Counted from the first letter of the stretch, positions 15,678 through 25,104 are shown. The stretch is 64,000 bases of DNA from Pseudoduganella danionis (GCF_009720775.1 NZ_WNKW01000001.1:62001-126000), one strand, 5' to 3'. Numbers and translations are program-made. The notes: generated by a model from the letters alone, not told the origin.

Positions 15678-15691
15678 TGAAAACGTTTTCA
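15678..15691. promoter_or_regulatory. LacI-type operator upstream of the beta-glucosidase gene
   Basis: TGAAAACGTTTTCA is a perfect palindrome identical to operator 3 of the receptor gene and lies 54 bp before the start codon. It ties the receptor/halogenase pair and the glucosidase unit into one regulon. No lacI-family gene is in the window. Confidence 0.8.
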
Positions 15692-15753
15692 TGTCTCCTG
15701 ATGCGATTAAACCCGAACTCAATCGGGGTGTCAATCATTTGCTGAAAACAGCC

Positions 15754-15762
15754 TGATATAAT
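15754..15762 (+). promoter_or_regulatory. Extended -10 promoter of trmB
   Basis: TGATATAAT carries a perfect -10 with the TG extension. No good -35 is visible. It lies 33 bp before the trmB start. Confidence 0.5.
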
Positions 15763-15794
15763 GCGGCCTCATTGAATTTCTGTCTGTTTATCCC

Positions 15795-16514
15795 ATGTCT
15801 TCCGAAACTCCAAAAGACGGCCCAGCGCGGCCTATGCTGTACGACCCGACCGAACACCGCATCCGCAGCTTCGTGACCCGTGCCGGTCGTCTGTCGACGG
15901 CGCAGGCGCGTGCGCTGGAAGAACTGGGACCGCAGTTCCTGATCGAATACAGCAAGGCGCCGCTCGACTATGCGCAGGCTTTCGGCCGCAAGGCGCCGGT
16001 AGTGTTGGAGATCGGCTTCGGCATGGGCGGCACCACCGCGCACATCGCTGCGGCCATGCCGGAGAAAGACTTCATCGGCGTGGAAGTGCATACGCCGGGC
16101 GTGGGCAGCCTGCTCAAGCTGATCGGCGAGCAGGGCCTGACGAATCTGAAAGCGATTCAGCACGATGCGGTAGAAGTGCTGAACCAGATGATTCCCGATG
16201 GCTCGCTGCATGGCGTGCACATCTTCTTCCCCGACCCGTGGCACAAGGCGCGCCATAACAAGCGCCGCCTGATACAGGGTCCATTCGTGGAACTGCTGGT
16301 GAAGAAGCTGGAAGTGGGCGGCTACCTGCACTGCGCTACCGACTGGGAAGACTACGCGGTACAGATGCTGGAAGTGCTGGGCGCGGAACAGGGCCTGCAG
16401 AATACCGCCGACGGCTATGCGCCGCAACCGGCCTACCGTCCGCTGACCAAGTTCGAAAACCGCGGCCTCAAGCTGGGCCACGGCGTGTGGGATCTGGTAT
16501 TCACCAAGAAGTAA
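15795..16514 (+). CDS. trmB: tRNA (guanine-N7)-methyltransferase
   Basis: TrmB methylates G46 in the variable loop of many tRNAs using S-adenosylmethionine. At 239 residues it has normal length. The SAM-binding motif is [16 protein letters not shown], and the family signature [18 protein letters not shown] is complete. The N-terminal 30 residues (ending [14 protein letters not shown]) are typical. It is a single gene with its own extended -10 promoter and ends convergently with the HIRAN-like gene. Confidence 0.96.
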   Translation: MSSETPKDGPARPMLYDPTEHRIRSFVTRAGRLSTAQARALEELGPQFLIEYSKAPLDYAQAFGRKAPVVLEIGFGMGGTTAHIAAAMPEKDFIGVEVHTPGVGSLLKLIGEQGLTNLKAIQHDAVEVLNQMIPDGSLHGVHIFFPDPWHKARHNKRRLIQGPFVELLVKKLEVGGYLHCATDWEDYAVQMLEVLGAEQGLQNTADGYAPQPAYRPLTKFENRGLKLGHGVWDLVFTKK

Positions 16515-16548
16515 GTCGGACCGGCCGCAGCGCCGGACGGGCTGGTGA

Positions 16549-16565
16549 CCGGACGGTGCGTCCGG
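16549..16565. terminator. Hairpin between trmB and the convergent gene
   Basis: CCGGACG-GTG-CGTCCGG is a perfect 7-bp stem with a 3-base loop. No T run follows, so terminator function is doubtful. Confidence 0.3.
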
Positions 16566-16575
16566 CTGGCCGCAG

Positions 16576-17100
16576 CTAGCGCTCCAGCGGCTCCATATCC
16601 AGCACCACCACATAGGCCAGGCGGCCATTCTGCCACTTGCCGCCACCACGCACCTGCGCATCGCAGGTGGTGCTCTGGCCTTCGGCCTCTTTGCGTTTCA
16701 GATGTTCGCGGAAAGTCACGGCCGCCTTGGGCGACAGATAGCCCACCATGCGGCCGGCCACAAATACCGCTACCGCCGCACTTTCATACGGGTTCACATC
16801 ATCGGGTACCAGCGTGGCCAGATAGGGCACGGCCGCTGCCTGATCGCCATGCTCGCCCGCCAGCTCTTTCAGGGTGGGCTGGTAGCGCGATTCCGTCATC
16901 ACTTCCACCAGATAGCGGCCATCATCGGACCAGTGCAGCGCAGCCGGTCCGGCCGGCAGCTTGGGCTCATACGGCGTGGTCGGCATGGGCGGCAGCACCA
17001 TGGGCTGGGCCGGATTGGTCTTGATGATCGTGCGTATGGCGAAAGCGGCAGCAGCGACGACCAGCAGGGTGAGAGCGATTTCCATGACTATGCCATTCAA
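16576..17100 (-). CDS. Membrane-anchored HIRAN-like domain protein
   Basis: About 174 residues. A single hydrophobic N-terminal segment (IALTLLVVAAAAFAIRTII) is followed by a Pro-rich linker and a domain with HIRAN-like features: TLVPDDVNPYESAAVAVFV, then GRMVGYLSPKAAVTFREHL and TTCDAQVRGGG. HIRAN domains are linked to DNA-related enzymes, but this stand-alone, membrane-tethered form has no assigned role. The start may be the ATG at 17100 or five codons later at 17085. It is convergent with trmB. Confidence 0.6.
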   Translation of the reverse strand: MNGIVMEIALTLLVVAAAAFAIRTIIKTNPAQPMVLPPMPTTPYEPKLPAGPAALHWSDDGRYLVEVMTESRYQPTLKELAGEHGDQAAAVPYLATLVPDDVNPYESAAVAVFVAGRMVGYLSPKAAVTFREHLKRKEAEGQSTTCDAQVRGGGKWQNGRLAYVVVLDMEPLER

Positions 17101-17139
17101 CTAAAGGCCGACATCTTAACCCATACGCAGCAGTGCGTA

Positions 17140-18924
17140 TCAGTGCATGCCGTCGGCCTGATACACGATTTTGCCGCCTACCATGGTCTGCAGCACGCGG
17201 ATGTTGGCGATATCTTCTGCTTCGATGCGGAAGAAGTTCCGGTCCAGTACGATCATGTCGGCCAGCTTGCCCACTTCCAGCGAGCCGGTCAGCGCTTCCT
17301 GCCGCAAGGTGTAGGCGGCATTGATGGTGGCAGCGCGCAGCACGGCGGCGCGCGGCATGCCCGGCTGCGGCCCCAGTGTGCCGGCGTATTCCTTGCCCGC
17401 GTCCGGTGCCGCCGTGCGGGTGACGCCCACTTTCAGCGCAAACCAGATATCGAGCGGATCCACCGGCCAGTCGCTGCCATAGGCGATGCGTGCGCCGGCA
17501 TCGAGCAGCAGCGATTGCGGTTCGACGATGGCATAGCGCTGCGGGCCCATATAGTCCTTCAGCGCGCCCACCGTGTCGGGCGCCGGTTTGCCCCATTGCA
17601 GTGACAGCACAGGCGTGACATCGAGCTGGGCGAAGCGGGCGTAGTCGGCCGGCGCGACGATTTCATCATGCGCCAGTGCCGGACGTACCAGCGCACCGGC
17701 CGGCGTGGCGCGCAGCGCGGCGATGGCATCGAGCGTGGCACGCACGGCACGGTCGCCATCGACGTGAACGTGCGGATCGATGCGGGCCGCAGCCAGCTCG
17801 TTCAGCGTGGCCGTCAGTGCTTCTGGCGAGAAGTAGTTGGCCGGACCATTGTGCGGGCCCGGTTGCCAGTTAGGCTGCTGGGCCGTGCCCTGATTGACCA
17901 GATACGGTTCCAGCATGGCGCCCGTGAAAGCCGGTGCCGAGATCACGCCGTCCATGAACAGCTTGGCGTGGCGCACCTGCATGGACGGTGCCACGCGGGT
18001 AGGCCCCTGATCGAACTGTTTCTGCTGCTTGAGCAGCTCGGCCACCGCGCTTTTCGGCGTGGCGCCTTTGTCCAGATCGATCAGCACGGCGAAGTGGCCA
18101 CGCGCCGTCAGCTTGCCCTGTTTCTGCAGCGTGCTGAAGGCGGTCATGGTTTCCGGATCAGTGTAGGCATCGAGGAAGGTGGTGATGCCCTGCTTGCGCA
18201 TGGCCGCCAGCGCGGCCTTGGAAGCCGCCAGATTCTCGGCCACGGTCAGCGCTGGCAGCAGATTCATGGCCGCATCCTGTGCGGCGTCTTCCAGCAGGCC
18301 GGTGGCCTTGCCTTGTGCGTCGCGCACGATTTTGCCACCGGCCGGATCCGGCGTATCGGCCTTGATGCCGGCCAGTGCTATGCCTCTGGAGTTGAGTTGT
18401 GAGGAATGGCCGAACGAGGAGCGCACGATGATGGGGCGCTCGGTCTTCAGCGCGTCTAGCGTGGCGGCGCTGGTTTCCACGCCTTCGGGCAGCATGCCTT
18501 GCTGGAACCAGTTGACCACGACCAGCCAGCGCTTGCTGTCGGATTTCTTGTCCTTGTCCAGACAGGCCTGTATGCGCGCCTGAAACTGCGGCACGGTCAG
18601 ATTTTCGTAATCGAGGCTGCAGTTGAGCAGACGGCTGCCACCCGATTGCGGGTGCATATGGCCATCGATCAGGCCCGGCATCAGCATGCGGCCCTGCAGA
18701 TCGATCACGCGGGTCTGCTTGCCGGCCAGCGCCTGGGCACCGGCATCGTCGCCTACATATACGATACGGCCGGCGCGTACGGCCAGCGCCTGCTGTACGC
18801 TATCTTTGGCGTCTACCGTGTAGACGTAGCCGTTGCGGTAGATGGTGTCGGCCGGCGCGGGCGCGGCCTGTGCGTAAGTGGAAAAGCAAAGTGCGAGTGC
18901 TGCGCTAAGACTGAATTTGATCAT
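17140..18924 (-). CDS. Exported amidohydrolase, amidohydrolase_3 (YtcJ-like) family
   Basis: A 594-residue metal-dependent hydrolase with a signal peptide (MIKFSLSAALALCFSTYAQA). The N-terminal beta-sandwich is followed by the metal-binding MPGLIDGHMHPQSGG motif, a middle histidine pair (IDPHVHVDGDRAV) and a C-terminal metal Asp region (IAYGSDWPVDPLD). YtcJ-type proteins hydrolyse amide or carbamate bonds in unidentified substrates. A much longer open frame runs upstream to 19353, but it overlaps recQ in another frame; the ATG at 18924 has GGAG before it and a signal peptide after it. Confidence 0.85.
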   Translation of the reverse strand: MIKFSLSAALALCFSTYAQAAPAPADTIYRNGYVYTVDAKDSVQQALAVRAGRIVYVGDDAGAQALAGKQTRVIDLQGRMLMPGLIDGHMHPQSGGSRLLNCSLDYENLTVPQFQARIQACLDKDKKSDSKRWLVVVNWFQQGMLPEGVETSAATLDALKTERPIIVRSSFGHSSQLNSRGIALAGIKADTPDPAGGKIVRDAQGKATGLLEDAAQDAAMNLLPALTVAENLAASKAALAAMRKQGITTFLDAYTDPETMTAFSTLQKQGKLTARGHFAVLIDLDKGATPKSAVAELLKQQKQFDQGPTRVAPSMQVRHAKLFMDGVISAPAFTGAMLEPYLVNQGTAQQPNWQPGPHNGPANYFSPEALTATLNELAAARIDPHVHVDGDRAVRATLDAIAALRATPAGALVRPALAHDEIVAPADYARFAQLDVTPVLSLQWGKPAPDTVGALKDYMGPQRYAIVEPQSLLLDAGARIAYGSDWPVDPLDIWFALKVGVTRTAAPDAGKEYAGTLGPQPGMPRAAVLRAATINAAYTLRQEALTGSLEVGKLADMIVLDRNFFRIEAEDIANIRVLQTMVGGKIVYQADGMH

Positions 18925-19009
18925 CAGACCGGCTCCATTAGGGCATGGCGACGATGGTCGCCTGATGCTGCATGATACCTTGGAAGCGCGGTCTGATCCG
19001 ATTATTCCG

Positions 19010-20833
19010 TTATTCCATCTCGCGGATGATGGCGACGATTTCATCGCCGTAGGAAGCCAGCTTTTTCTCGCCCACACCGGAGATGCCGCGCATTTCAGCC
19101 AGCGTGGTAGGGCGGGCTTTGGCAATCTCGCGCAGAGTGGCGTCGTTGAAGATGATGTAGGCCGCCACGTCGTGCGCGCGCGCCGTCTCCACGCGCCACC
19201 AGCGCAGCTTGTCGAAGATGGCCTGCTCGCGCGGCGACAGGTCGCTCTCCACATAGCCTTTGCTGCTGCGGCTGGAGCTCTTCTGCTTGACGGGTTTCTG
19301 ATACTGGCGCAGTTGCACTTTCTGTCCGCCCTTGAGTACGGGGCGGGCCGCATCGGTGAGCTTGAGCGAGCTGTATTGTTCGTGGTCGACCGTGACCAGA
19401 CCGAGTGCTATCACCTGCCGCAATATGGCGCGCCATTCCTGCTCGCTGCGGTCGGCGCCTATGCCGTACACGGACAGCGAGTCGTGGTGCCAGGTCTTGA
19501 TGCGTTCAGTCTCCATCCCGCGCAGCACTTCGATCACATGGCCGGCGGCAAAGCGCTGGTCGACGCGGTAGATGGCCGACAGCAGCTTCTGCACCGGCAC
19601 CGTGCCGTCGAACGAGACGGGCGGAATCAAACAGGTATCGCAATTGCCGCAAGGGCCGGCCTTTTCGCCGAAATAGTCGAGCAGGCGCACGCGCCGGCAG
19701 CTCAGGGTTTCGCACAGGCCCAGCATGGCATCGAGCTTGGTGCCCAGCACGCGCTTGAAGGTCTCGTCAGCTTCCGATTCGTCGATCATGCGCCGCTGCA
19801 GCACCACGTCCTGCAGGCCGTAGGCCATCCATGCGCTGGCTGGTGCGCCGTCGCGGCCGGCCCGTCCGGTTTCCTGATAATAGCCTTCGATACTCTTGGG
19901 CAGATCGAGGTGGCAGACAAAGCGCACATCGGGCTTGTCTATGCCCATGCCGAAGGCGATGGTGGCGCACATCACGATGTTTTCTTCGCGCAGGAAGCGG
20001 GCCTGATTGGCGGCCCGTTTGGCGTGTTCCATGCCGGCGTGATAGGCCATGGCGCGCACGCCGTTCTCGTTGAGGAATTCGGCCGTCTCTTCTACCTTTT
20101 TGCGCGACAGGCAGTAGACGATGCCGCAATCGCCGCCATGCTCGCTGGTGATGAAATCGAGTAGCTGCTTGCGGCCATTGGTTTTCTCGACGATCTGGTA
20201 GCGGATGTTCGGCCGGTCGAAGGACGAGACGAACTGCATGGCATCGTCCAGCTGCAGGCGGTGGACGATTTCGGCGCGGGTCTGCGGATCGGCCGTTGCC
20301 GTCAGGGCGATGCGCGGCACATCGGGGAACTGCTCGTGCAGCACCGACAGGCGGATGTACTCGGGCCGGAAGTCATGGCCCCATTGCGAGACGCAGTGCG
20401 CTTCGTCGATGGCGAACAGGGCGATCTTGGAATCCTGGAACAGGTTCAGGCAGCGCTCCGTCATCAGCCGCTCCGGCGCCACATAGACCAGATCGAGCTG
20501 GCCCGTGCGTACCAGCCGTTCTATGCGGCTGGCTTCTTCGTAGGTCTGGGTGGAATTCAGGAAGGCGGCGCGCACGCCCACCTCGGCCAGCGCGTCCACC
20601 TGATCCTGCATCAGCGCGATCAGCGGTGAGATCACCACGCCCACGCCATCGCGCACCAGTGCAGGGATCTGGTAGCACAGCGACTTGCCGCCGCCGGTAG
20701 GCATCAGTACCAGCGCATCGCCGCCGGCCGAGACATGGCCGACGATGTCCTCCTGCTGGCCGCGGAAGGCCGGATAGCCGAACACGGTTTGCAGCAGGTG
20801 CAGAGCTTGTTGCTGGTATTGCGCTTGATTCAT
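19010..20833 (-). CDS. recQ: ATP-dependent DNA helicase RecQ
   Basis: RecQ is a 3'-5' helicase in recombination and fork repair. The 607 residues show the complete bacterial architecture: Walker A (PTGGGKSLCYQ), DEAH box (AIDEAHCVSQWGHDFRPEY), motif VI (QETGRAGRDG), the zinc-binding cysteines of the RQC region (SCRRVRLL and CGNCDTC), winged helix, and a C-terminal HRDC domain after a Lys/Ser-rich linker (about 525-600). It lies 28 bp upstream of uppP on the opposite reading order of the same strand. No Shine-Dalgarno sequence is obvious. Confidence 0.97.
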   Translation of the reverse strand: MNQAQYQQQALHLLQTVFGYPAFRGQQEDIVGHVSAGGDALVLMPTGGGKSLCYQIPALVRDGVGVVISPLIALMQDQVDALAEVGVRAAFLNSTQTYEEASRIERLVRTGQLDLVYVAPERLMTERCLNLFQDSKIALFAIDEAHCVSQWGHDFRPEYIRLSVLHEQFPDVPRIALTATADPQTRAEIVHRLQLDDAMQFVSSFDRPNIRYQIVEKTNGRKQLLDFITSEHGGDCGIVYCLSRKKVEETAEFLNENGVRAMAYHAGMEHAKRAANQARFLREENIVMCATIAFGMGIDKPDVRFVCHLDLPKSIEGYYQETGRAGRDGAPASAWMAYGLQDVVLQRRMIDESEADETFKRVLGTKLDAMLGLCETLSCRRVRLLDYFGEKAGPCGNCDTCLIPPVSFDGTVPVQKLLSAIYRVDQRFAAGHVIEVLRGMETERIKTWHHDSLSVYGIGADRSEQEWRAILRQVIALGLVTVDHEQYSSLKLTDAARPVLKGGQKVQLRQYQKPVKQKSSSRSSKGYVESDLSPREQAIFDKLRWWRVETARAHDVAAYIIFNDATLREIAKARPTTLAEMRGISGVGEKKLASYGDEIVAIIREME

Positions 20834-20861
20834 TGAGACAGAAAGGTTTTGCTGCTTGGGT

Positions 20862-21698
20862 TTAGTCCGCCCACACCACCATGCCGGTATAGCCGGTGAC
20901 CAGTACCAGCAGGCCGAAAGCGATGCGGTACCACGCGAAAGCGGTGAAGGTATGGGTGCTGATGTAGCGCAGCAGCCAGCGCACGCACAGGAAGGCCGAG
21001 ATGAAGGCGGCTACGGTGCCGATCGAGAACAGCGGCAGGTCGGCGGCCGACAATAGCGCACGTTCCTTGTACAGCGAATACACGGTTGCGCCCAGCAGCG
21101 TAGGGATGGCGAGGAAGAAGGAGAATTCGGTCGCCACTTTGCGCGACAGGCCGAACAGCATGCTGCCCATGATGGTAGCGCCGGAACGGCTGGTGCCCGG
21201 AATCAGGGCGAAGGCCTGAGCGATGCCGATCTTGATGGCGTCCATCGGCGTCATGTCATCGACCGAATGGATGCGCACCATGGCCGGATTATCGCGTTCG
21301 CGTTTTTCTACCCACAGAATGACCAGACCACCGATGATGAAGGCCAGCGCGACCGGCACGGGCGCGAACAGCGACGCCTTGATGGCTTTGCTGAACAGCA
21401 CACCGAGTACGGCGGCCGGCAGGAAGGCGATCAGCACATTGATGGCGAAGCGCTGCTGCTTGCGGTCACCGAGGCCCGTCAGTACGGCGGCGATGCGGGC
21501 ACGGTATTCCCAGCAAACGGCGAAAATGGCGCCGGCCTGGATCACGATCTCGAACACTTTCATTTTTTCTTCCATGCCCTGGAAACCCAGCAAATGCTCG
21601 GTCAGGATCAAATGACCCGTGGAAGAAATCGGCAGAAATTCCGTAAAACCTTCAACCAGACCCATGATCAGGGCTTTGAGTGCGAGAACGATATCCAT
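20862..21698 (-). CDS. uppP: Undecaprenyl-diphosphatase
   Basis: UppP (BacA) dephosphorylates undecaprenyl diphosphate to recycle the lipid carrier of peptidoglycan synthesis, and its excess gives bacitracin resistance. About 278 residues, mostly membrane. Signature 1 is [18 protein letters not shown] and signature 2 is [13 protein letters not shown]. The start at 21698 ([13 protein letters not shown]) matches the family; the open frame begins 14 codons earlier. It is upstream of recQ on the same strand. Confidence 0.96.
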   Translation of the reverse strand: MDIVLALKALIMGLVEGFTEFLPISSTGHLILTEHLLGFQGMEEKMKVFEIVIQAGAIFAVCWEYRARIAAVLTGLGDRKQQRFAINVLIAFLPAAVLGVLFSKAIKASLFAPVPVALAFIIGGLVILWVEKRERDNPAMVRIHSVDDMTPMDAIKIGIAQAFALIPGTSRSGATIMGSMLFGLSRKVATEFSFFLAIPTLLGATVYSLYKERALLSAADLPLFSIGTVAAFISAFLCVRWLLRYISTHTFTAFAWYRIAFGLLVLVTGYTGMVVWAD

Positions 21699-21806
21699 GA
21701 GGTAGAAATAGTGAGTAAGTGTAGAACGGCAGGCTAGCAATGCCGGGGTCGAAGCTTACCATGCCCAAACCCCTGCGACCCGAATCTGGCGCAAGCGTAA
21801 TGTAAA

Positions 21807-22709
21807 TTAATTATCGGGGCAGATGGTCTGCATGTCCGCCACTTCGGCGTGCAGCCAGTCGCAGAAATGGCGGATTTTGCTCATGCCTTTCTTGTCGGGG
21901 GCAACGATGATGTAGTAGCCGCGCTGGTAGGGCGTATTGTCGCAAGTGATCATTTTCAGCGCGCCGTTGCGCAGGTCCTCGCACGCGATGGCATAGGACA
22001 CCAGCGCCACGCCCTGCCCGGCCAGTGCGGATTGCACCATCACGGCGAAGTTGGTAAAGCTGCGCGCAAAATTGTAGCGTCCGTGCAGCACATGGTTCTG
22101 GCGCAGCAGGGCGATCCAGGTGTCGGTAGTGAATTCGTGCAGCAGCGGATAGTGCTCGAGATCTGCCAGTGTGATCTCGCTGGCGCCCGGGTGCAGCAGG
22201 CTGGGGCTGTAGACGGCCACCAGCCGGTCGCGGAACAGCAGCGCGTGCTCGCCCGGCGATTCGACGTAGGTACGCAGCGCGATATCGGTACTGCCATCCT
22301 CCATATTGGCGATGCGGTCGCTGGAATCGATGCGGATATCGATTTCCGGATAGCGCTGGGTAAACCGGGCGATGCGCGGTACCAGCCATTTGATGGCGAG
22401 CGAGTGGGTGGTCGACAGGCGCAGGATTTTTTCCTCGTCGCCGCCCTGCAGCGAGGCCACCTTGCTATGCAGTTCGCTCAAGGTACGGCGCACGGTGGCG
22501 GCCAGCTCCTGCCCTTTTTCCGTCAGGGTGATCTGGCGCGGATGGCGCACGAACAGCTCGAAGCCCAGTGCTTCCTCGAGCTGGCGGATCTGCAGGCTGA
22601 CGGCGGCAGGAGTTTTGTGCAGCTCCTGCGCAGCCAGTTTGAAACTGCCCCAGCGCGCGGCACAATCAAAATCCAGCAGGCCGGACAGGGAGCGCAGTGG
22701 TTTGCTCAT
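21807..22709 (-). CDS. LysR-family regulator, GcvA-like
   Basis: A 300-residue LysR regulator. The helix-turn-helix is in FDCAARWGSFKLAAQEL and TPAAVSLQIRQLEEALG, followed by FVRHPRQITLTEKGQEL, typical of the GcvA branch. The start at 22709 (MSKPLRSLSGLL) fits the family; the frame extends 33 more codons without homology. A short open frame of 39 codons is divergent, and repeated elements lie in between (22714-22820), suggesting an autoregulated divergent control region. The regulated pathway is unknown. Confidence 0.85.
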   Translation of the reverse strand: MSKPLRSLSGLLDFDCAARWGSFKLAAQELHKTPAAVSLQIRQLEEALGFELFVRHPRQITLTEKGQELAATVRRTLSELHSKVASLQGGDEEKILRLSTTHSLAIKWLVPRIARFTQRYPEIDIRIDSSDRIANMEDGSTDIALRTYVESPGEHALLFRDRLVAVYSPSLLHPGASEITLADLEHYPLLHEFTTDTWIALLRQNHVLHGRYNFARSFTNFAVMVQSALAGQGVALVSYAIACEDLRNGALKMITCDNTPYQRGYYIIVAPDKKGMSKIRHFCDWLHAEVADMQTICPDN

Positions 22710-22713
22710 GGAT

Positions 22714-22820
22714 AAGTTTTTCTTGTGTATGCGGAGAAAATAACTCGTTTGATCGTGCTGAATCGCACGAGCAGAATATATCCCATCAGTTCGCGTATTT
22801 CCATACACAAGTTTTTCTTG
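22714..22820. repeat. Direct and inverted repeats between lysR and the small ORF
   Basis: AAGTTTTTCTTG occurs at 22714-22725 and 22809-22820. CTTGTGTATG (22722-22731) is inverted as CATACACAAG (22802-22811). In the middle TCGTGC-N6-GCACGA (22753-22770) is a perfect inverted repeat. Together they look like binding sites for the LysR protein or for another regulator. Confidence 0.5.
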
Positions 22821-22831
22821 AGGGGAACATC

Positions 22832-22951
22832 ATGACTTTAGCTACTACTTGTACCCATTCCGCCATCTGCAAAGCACGGCCGGACTACCGCTGGGCCGGC
22901 CGTTTCCGTGCCGAGTTGTTCAGGCTGTTTGCCCTGCTGGCTTGCCGCTAG
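22832..22951 (+). CDS. Putative small protein, 39 aa
   Basis: This reading frame begins [18 protein letters not shown] and ends [10 protein letters not shown]. It has a strong ribosome site (GAGGGG, six bases before ATG) and lies divergent from the lysR gene, behind repeated operator-like elements. It holds three cysteines and a short amphipathic C-terminal helix. I recognise no family. Its last 32 bases overlap the end of the YkgJ-like gene on the other strand. It could also be a leader peptide. Confidence 0.45.
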   Translation: MTLATTCTHSAICKARPDYRWAGRFRAELFRLFALLACR

Positions 22952-23207
22952 CCTGCGGCCGGGTGGCATGTTCGAGCGTGGTAATCCAGAGCATGGCCTG
23001 CTCGCGCGTGTCGCCGCACATATCGGCGGCCGGCTGCAGGCCGGCGCAGAAGGCTGGCCGCTCCGGCTGGCCGAAGATGCGGCAGCGGTAGTCGGCGTCT
23101 AGCTGGATGCAGGGCACGCCGGCCGGCTTGCCATCCGGCATACCGGGGATGGGGCTGGTGATGGACGGCGCGATGCAGCACGCGCCGCAACGGTCGCGGC
23201 AGTTCAT
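22920..23207 (-). CDS. YkgJ-family cysteine-cluster protein
   Basis: A 95-residue protein of the YkgJ (Fe-S/Zn cluster-binding) family. The cysteine pattern is [15 protein letters not shown], then [15 protein letters not shown] and FCAGLQP, all characteristic. It probably binds a metal or an Fe-S cluster; its biological role is unknown. The family signature starts directly at the ATG, supporting the start at 23207. It is downstream of the M14 peptidase/hydrolase pair on the same strand. Confidence 0.85.
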   Translation of the reverse strand: MNCRDRCGACCIAPSITSPIPGMPDGKPAGVPCIQLDADYRCRIFGQPERPAFCAGLQPAADMCGDTREQAMLWITTLEHATRPQASGKPAGQTA

Positions 23208-23263
23208 GGCTGGCAGGCGGCAACAGGCCGCGTTGGCTGATGGCTTTTCATAGGGGCGGTATT

Positions 23264-24028
23264 TTACGCCGCTTTGCTAGCGGCCACCCAGTCGGCGATC
23301 TGCTGCGCCAGCCAGGCGCCGGCATCGAGCGGCAGGTCATGGCCCGCTGTCGGGTGCAGCCGTGCAGATGTTTGCCATGCACGCGCCAGTTCCAGCGTGC
23401 AGCGATGATCCACTAGCTGGTCGCCCGCGCTGGCGATCAGCAGCACGGGCAACGCTGGCCGCCGGGCCGGAGCGCGAAAGCGGGCTGCGGCCCATAACTG
23501 GCGCAAGGCATTGCGGCGTGCGACGGGGTATTCCTGCTGATAGCCCAGCCACTGTTGTACTAGCGCGGCACGCCCGGGCGCGTCGCCGCTGCGGCTGGTC
23601 AGGCGCAGGATTAGCTGTTCCTGTGCCTGCCGTCCGCCTGATAGCAACTGGCGGACGATGGCGCCGTAGTTCTGCCAGCGCAGGCGCTGGTAGAACGGGC
23701 TGTAGGGCCGCATGCTGGTATTGACCAGCACACAGCGGCGCAATTCCTGCGGATACAGGTCGGCCCACGTGAGTGCCACCATGCCGCCCAGCGACAGGGC
23801 CAGCAGCGAGTAGGGCGGCGCCACCCCGGCCTGTTGTAATTGCAGGCGACAGGCTTCCACCATCTGGCGCACGCTGGCCGGACTGGTTTCGCGGTAGCGG
23901 CTGCCGTTGCCGGGCAGGTCGGGAGTGTACAAACGGGCGTCCGGCAGCGCTGCGGCCAGCAGGGCGGGAAAGCTGCCCCAGTGGCGCTGCTCGCGCACCA
24001 GCCCGCGCAGCAGTATCCAGCGCTCCAT
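23264..24028 (-). CDS. Alpha/beta hydrolase
   Basis: About 254 residues, cytoplasmic. An alpha/beta-hydrolase fold with substrate cap: [26 protein letters not shown], nucleophile elbow [11 protein letters not shown], acid Asp in ASAGDQLVD and histidine in TAGHDLPLD. The start at 24028 (MERWILLRG) overlaps the stop of the upstream peptidase gene as TGATG, so the two are translationally coupled. The longer open frame upstream is a shadow of that peptidase gene. The pairing suggests a shared pathway, but the substrate is not evident. Confidence 0.8.
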   Translation of the reverse strand: MERWILLRGLVREQRHWGSFPALLAAALPDARLYTPDLPGNGSRYRETSPASVRQMVEACRLQLQQAGVAPPYSLLALSLGGMVALTWADLYPQELRRCVLVNTSMRPYSPFYQRLRWQNYGAIVRQLLSGGRQAQEQLILRLTSRSGDAPGRAALVQQWLGYQQEYPVARRNALRQLWAAARFRAPARRPALPVLLIASAGDQLVDHRCTLELARAWQTSARLHPTAGHDLPLDAGAWLAQQIADWVAASKAA

Positions 24029-25041
24029 CAGGCGTACCACTGGGTCAGCGCGCGCTTGTGCTGCACCTTGCGCGCCATGCCGGACGGTAGCCAGGACTGG
24101 TGGCTGATGGTGGCGCGCATGAGGAAATCGAACCACGTCAGGTGGCGCCGCAGCACACGCTGCTGGCGGTGCCGTGCAGTAGGGTTGAACATGGCGATGC
24201 GGTCAAATAGCTGGCGCGGATTCTTCTTCACCCACAGCCACGATCCCATTTCCAGTGTCAGCGGCAGGAACACGCGCTCGCCGCTGTCCGTGCCGTTCAG
24301 GTATAGATAGTCCCACAGATCACCATGGGTGCGGTACTGCCGGCTTTGCGGCTCGAACACATAGTTGTGGTTGGGGTAGCTGGCGCTGAACAGTTGTTCC
24401 AGCGCGGCGATATCGGCCAGATGGGGTATCGGTGTGCTGGTGTGGGCGTGCGGGAACCAGATGCGGTCGCGCAGGCCGAAACCCGAATGGCAATCGAGCG
24501 CCAGGCTGAACTGGCGCGACAGCAGTTCGCGCGTGACGAAATCGCATACGGCGCGGCTTTCCGCTTCCATCGGCGCGTCGGCCGCACCGCGATACCACGG
24601 CAGGTGGCGGCTATAGCGCTGCCCGCCCAGCAGGAAGGGCACGCGGTCGCTGGCGCTGACGGGGGCATTGCGCATCAGGTCCACGCCTTGCGGATTGCAG
24701 CGCGTGGCTTGCCACATGCCGCCCGGATTCACCAGCGGCATGAAGACCAGTCGTAAGCAGGAAAGCTGCTGATGCAGCGTGTGGTCCCAGCGCAGGCGCG
24801 CCAGCAGGCTTTCGAGAAACGCCAGCACGATCTGCGTGCCTATGCGTTCCAGCCCGTGGATGCCGCCAAAGAAGCCGAGTGCCGGCACTTGCGGATCGGG
24901 ATTACCGAGCGCCACCGTGTAGACGGGAAAATCGCGTCCATCCATGGCGATGCTGCAGGGCGTGCTTACCTGCAGGTGCGCCGCGCCTTCGTCGATCAGG
25001 CGCTTGAGGGTGATCAGCTCGGGCAGATTCTTGCGGGGCAT
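24028..25041 (-). CDS. M14-family zinc carboxypeptidase-like protein
   Basis: A 337-residue M14 metallocarboxypeptidase (succinylglutamate desuccinylase-like branch). Zinc ligands are His and Glu in GGIHGLERIG and a third His in ALDCHSGFG. Substrate-binding NPGG and NPQGVDLMRN follow the usual order, and the catalytic Glu is probably in PLTLEMGSW. No signal peptide is seen, so it acts in the cytoplasm on peptides or amidated amino acids. It is coupled to the downstream hydrolase by a one-base overlap. Confidence 0.85.
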   Translation of the reverse strand: MPRKNLPELITLKRLIDEGAAHLQVSTPCSIAMDGRDFPVYTVALGNPDPQVPALGFFGGIHGLERIGTQIVLAFLESLLARLRWDHTLHQQLSCLRLVFMPLVNPGGMWQATRCNPQGVDLMRNAPVSASDRVPFLLGGQRYSRHLPWYRGAADAPMEAESRAVCDFVTRELLSRQFSLALDCHSGFGLRDRIWFPHAHTSTPIPHLADIAALEQLFSASYPNHNYVFEPQSRQYRTHGDLWDYLYLNGTDSGERVFLPLTLEMGSWLWVKKNPRQLFDRIAMFNPTARHRQQRVLRRHLTWFDFLMRATISHQSWLPSGMARKVQHKRALTQWYA

Positions 25042-25104
25042 GGCGGCCTACACGATGAATAGTGTCGCTAGTGTAGCCCAGTTGCCCTGCGCTGATGCGG
25101 CGAT

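Noticed and set aside
18925..19353. Upstream extension of the amidohydrolase frame over recQ
   Set aside because: The added residues are a shadow of recQ, and the signal peptide begins at 18924.
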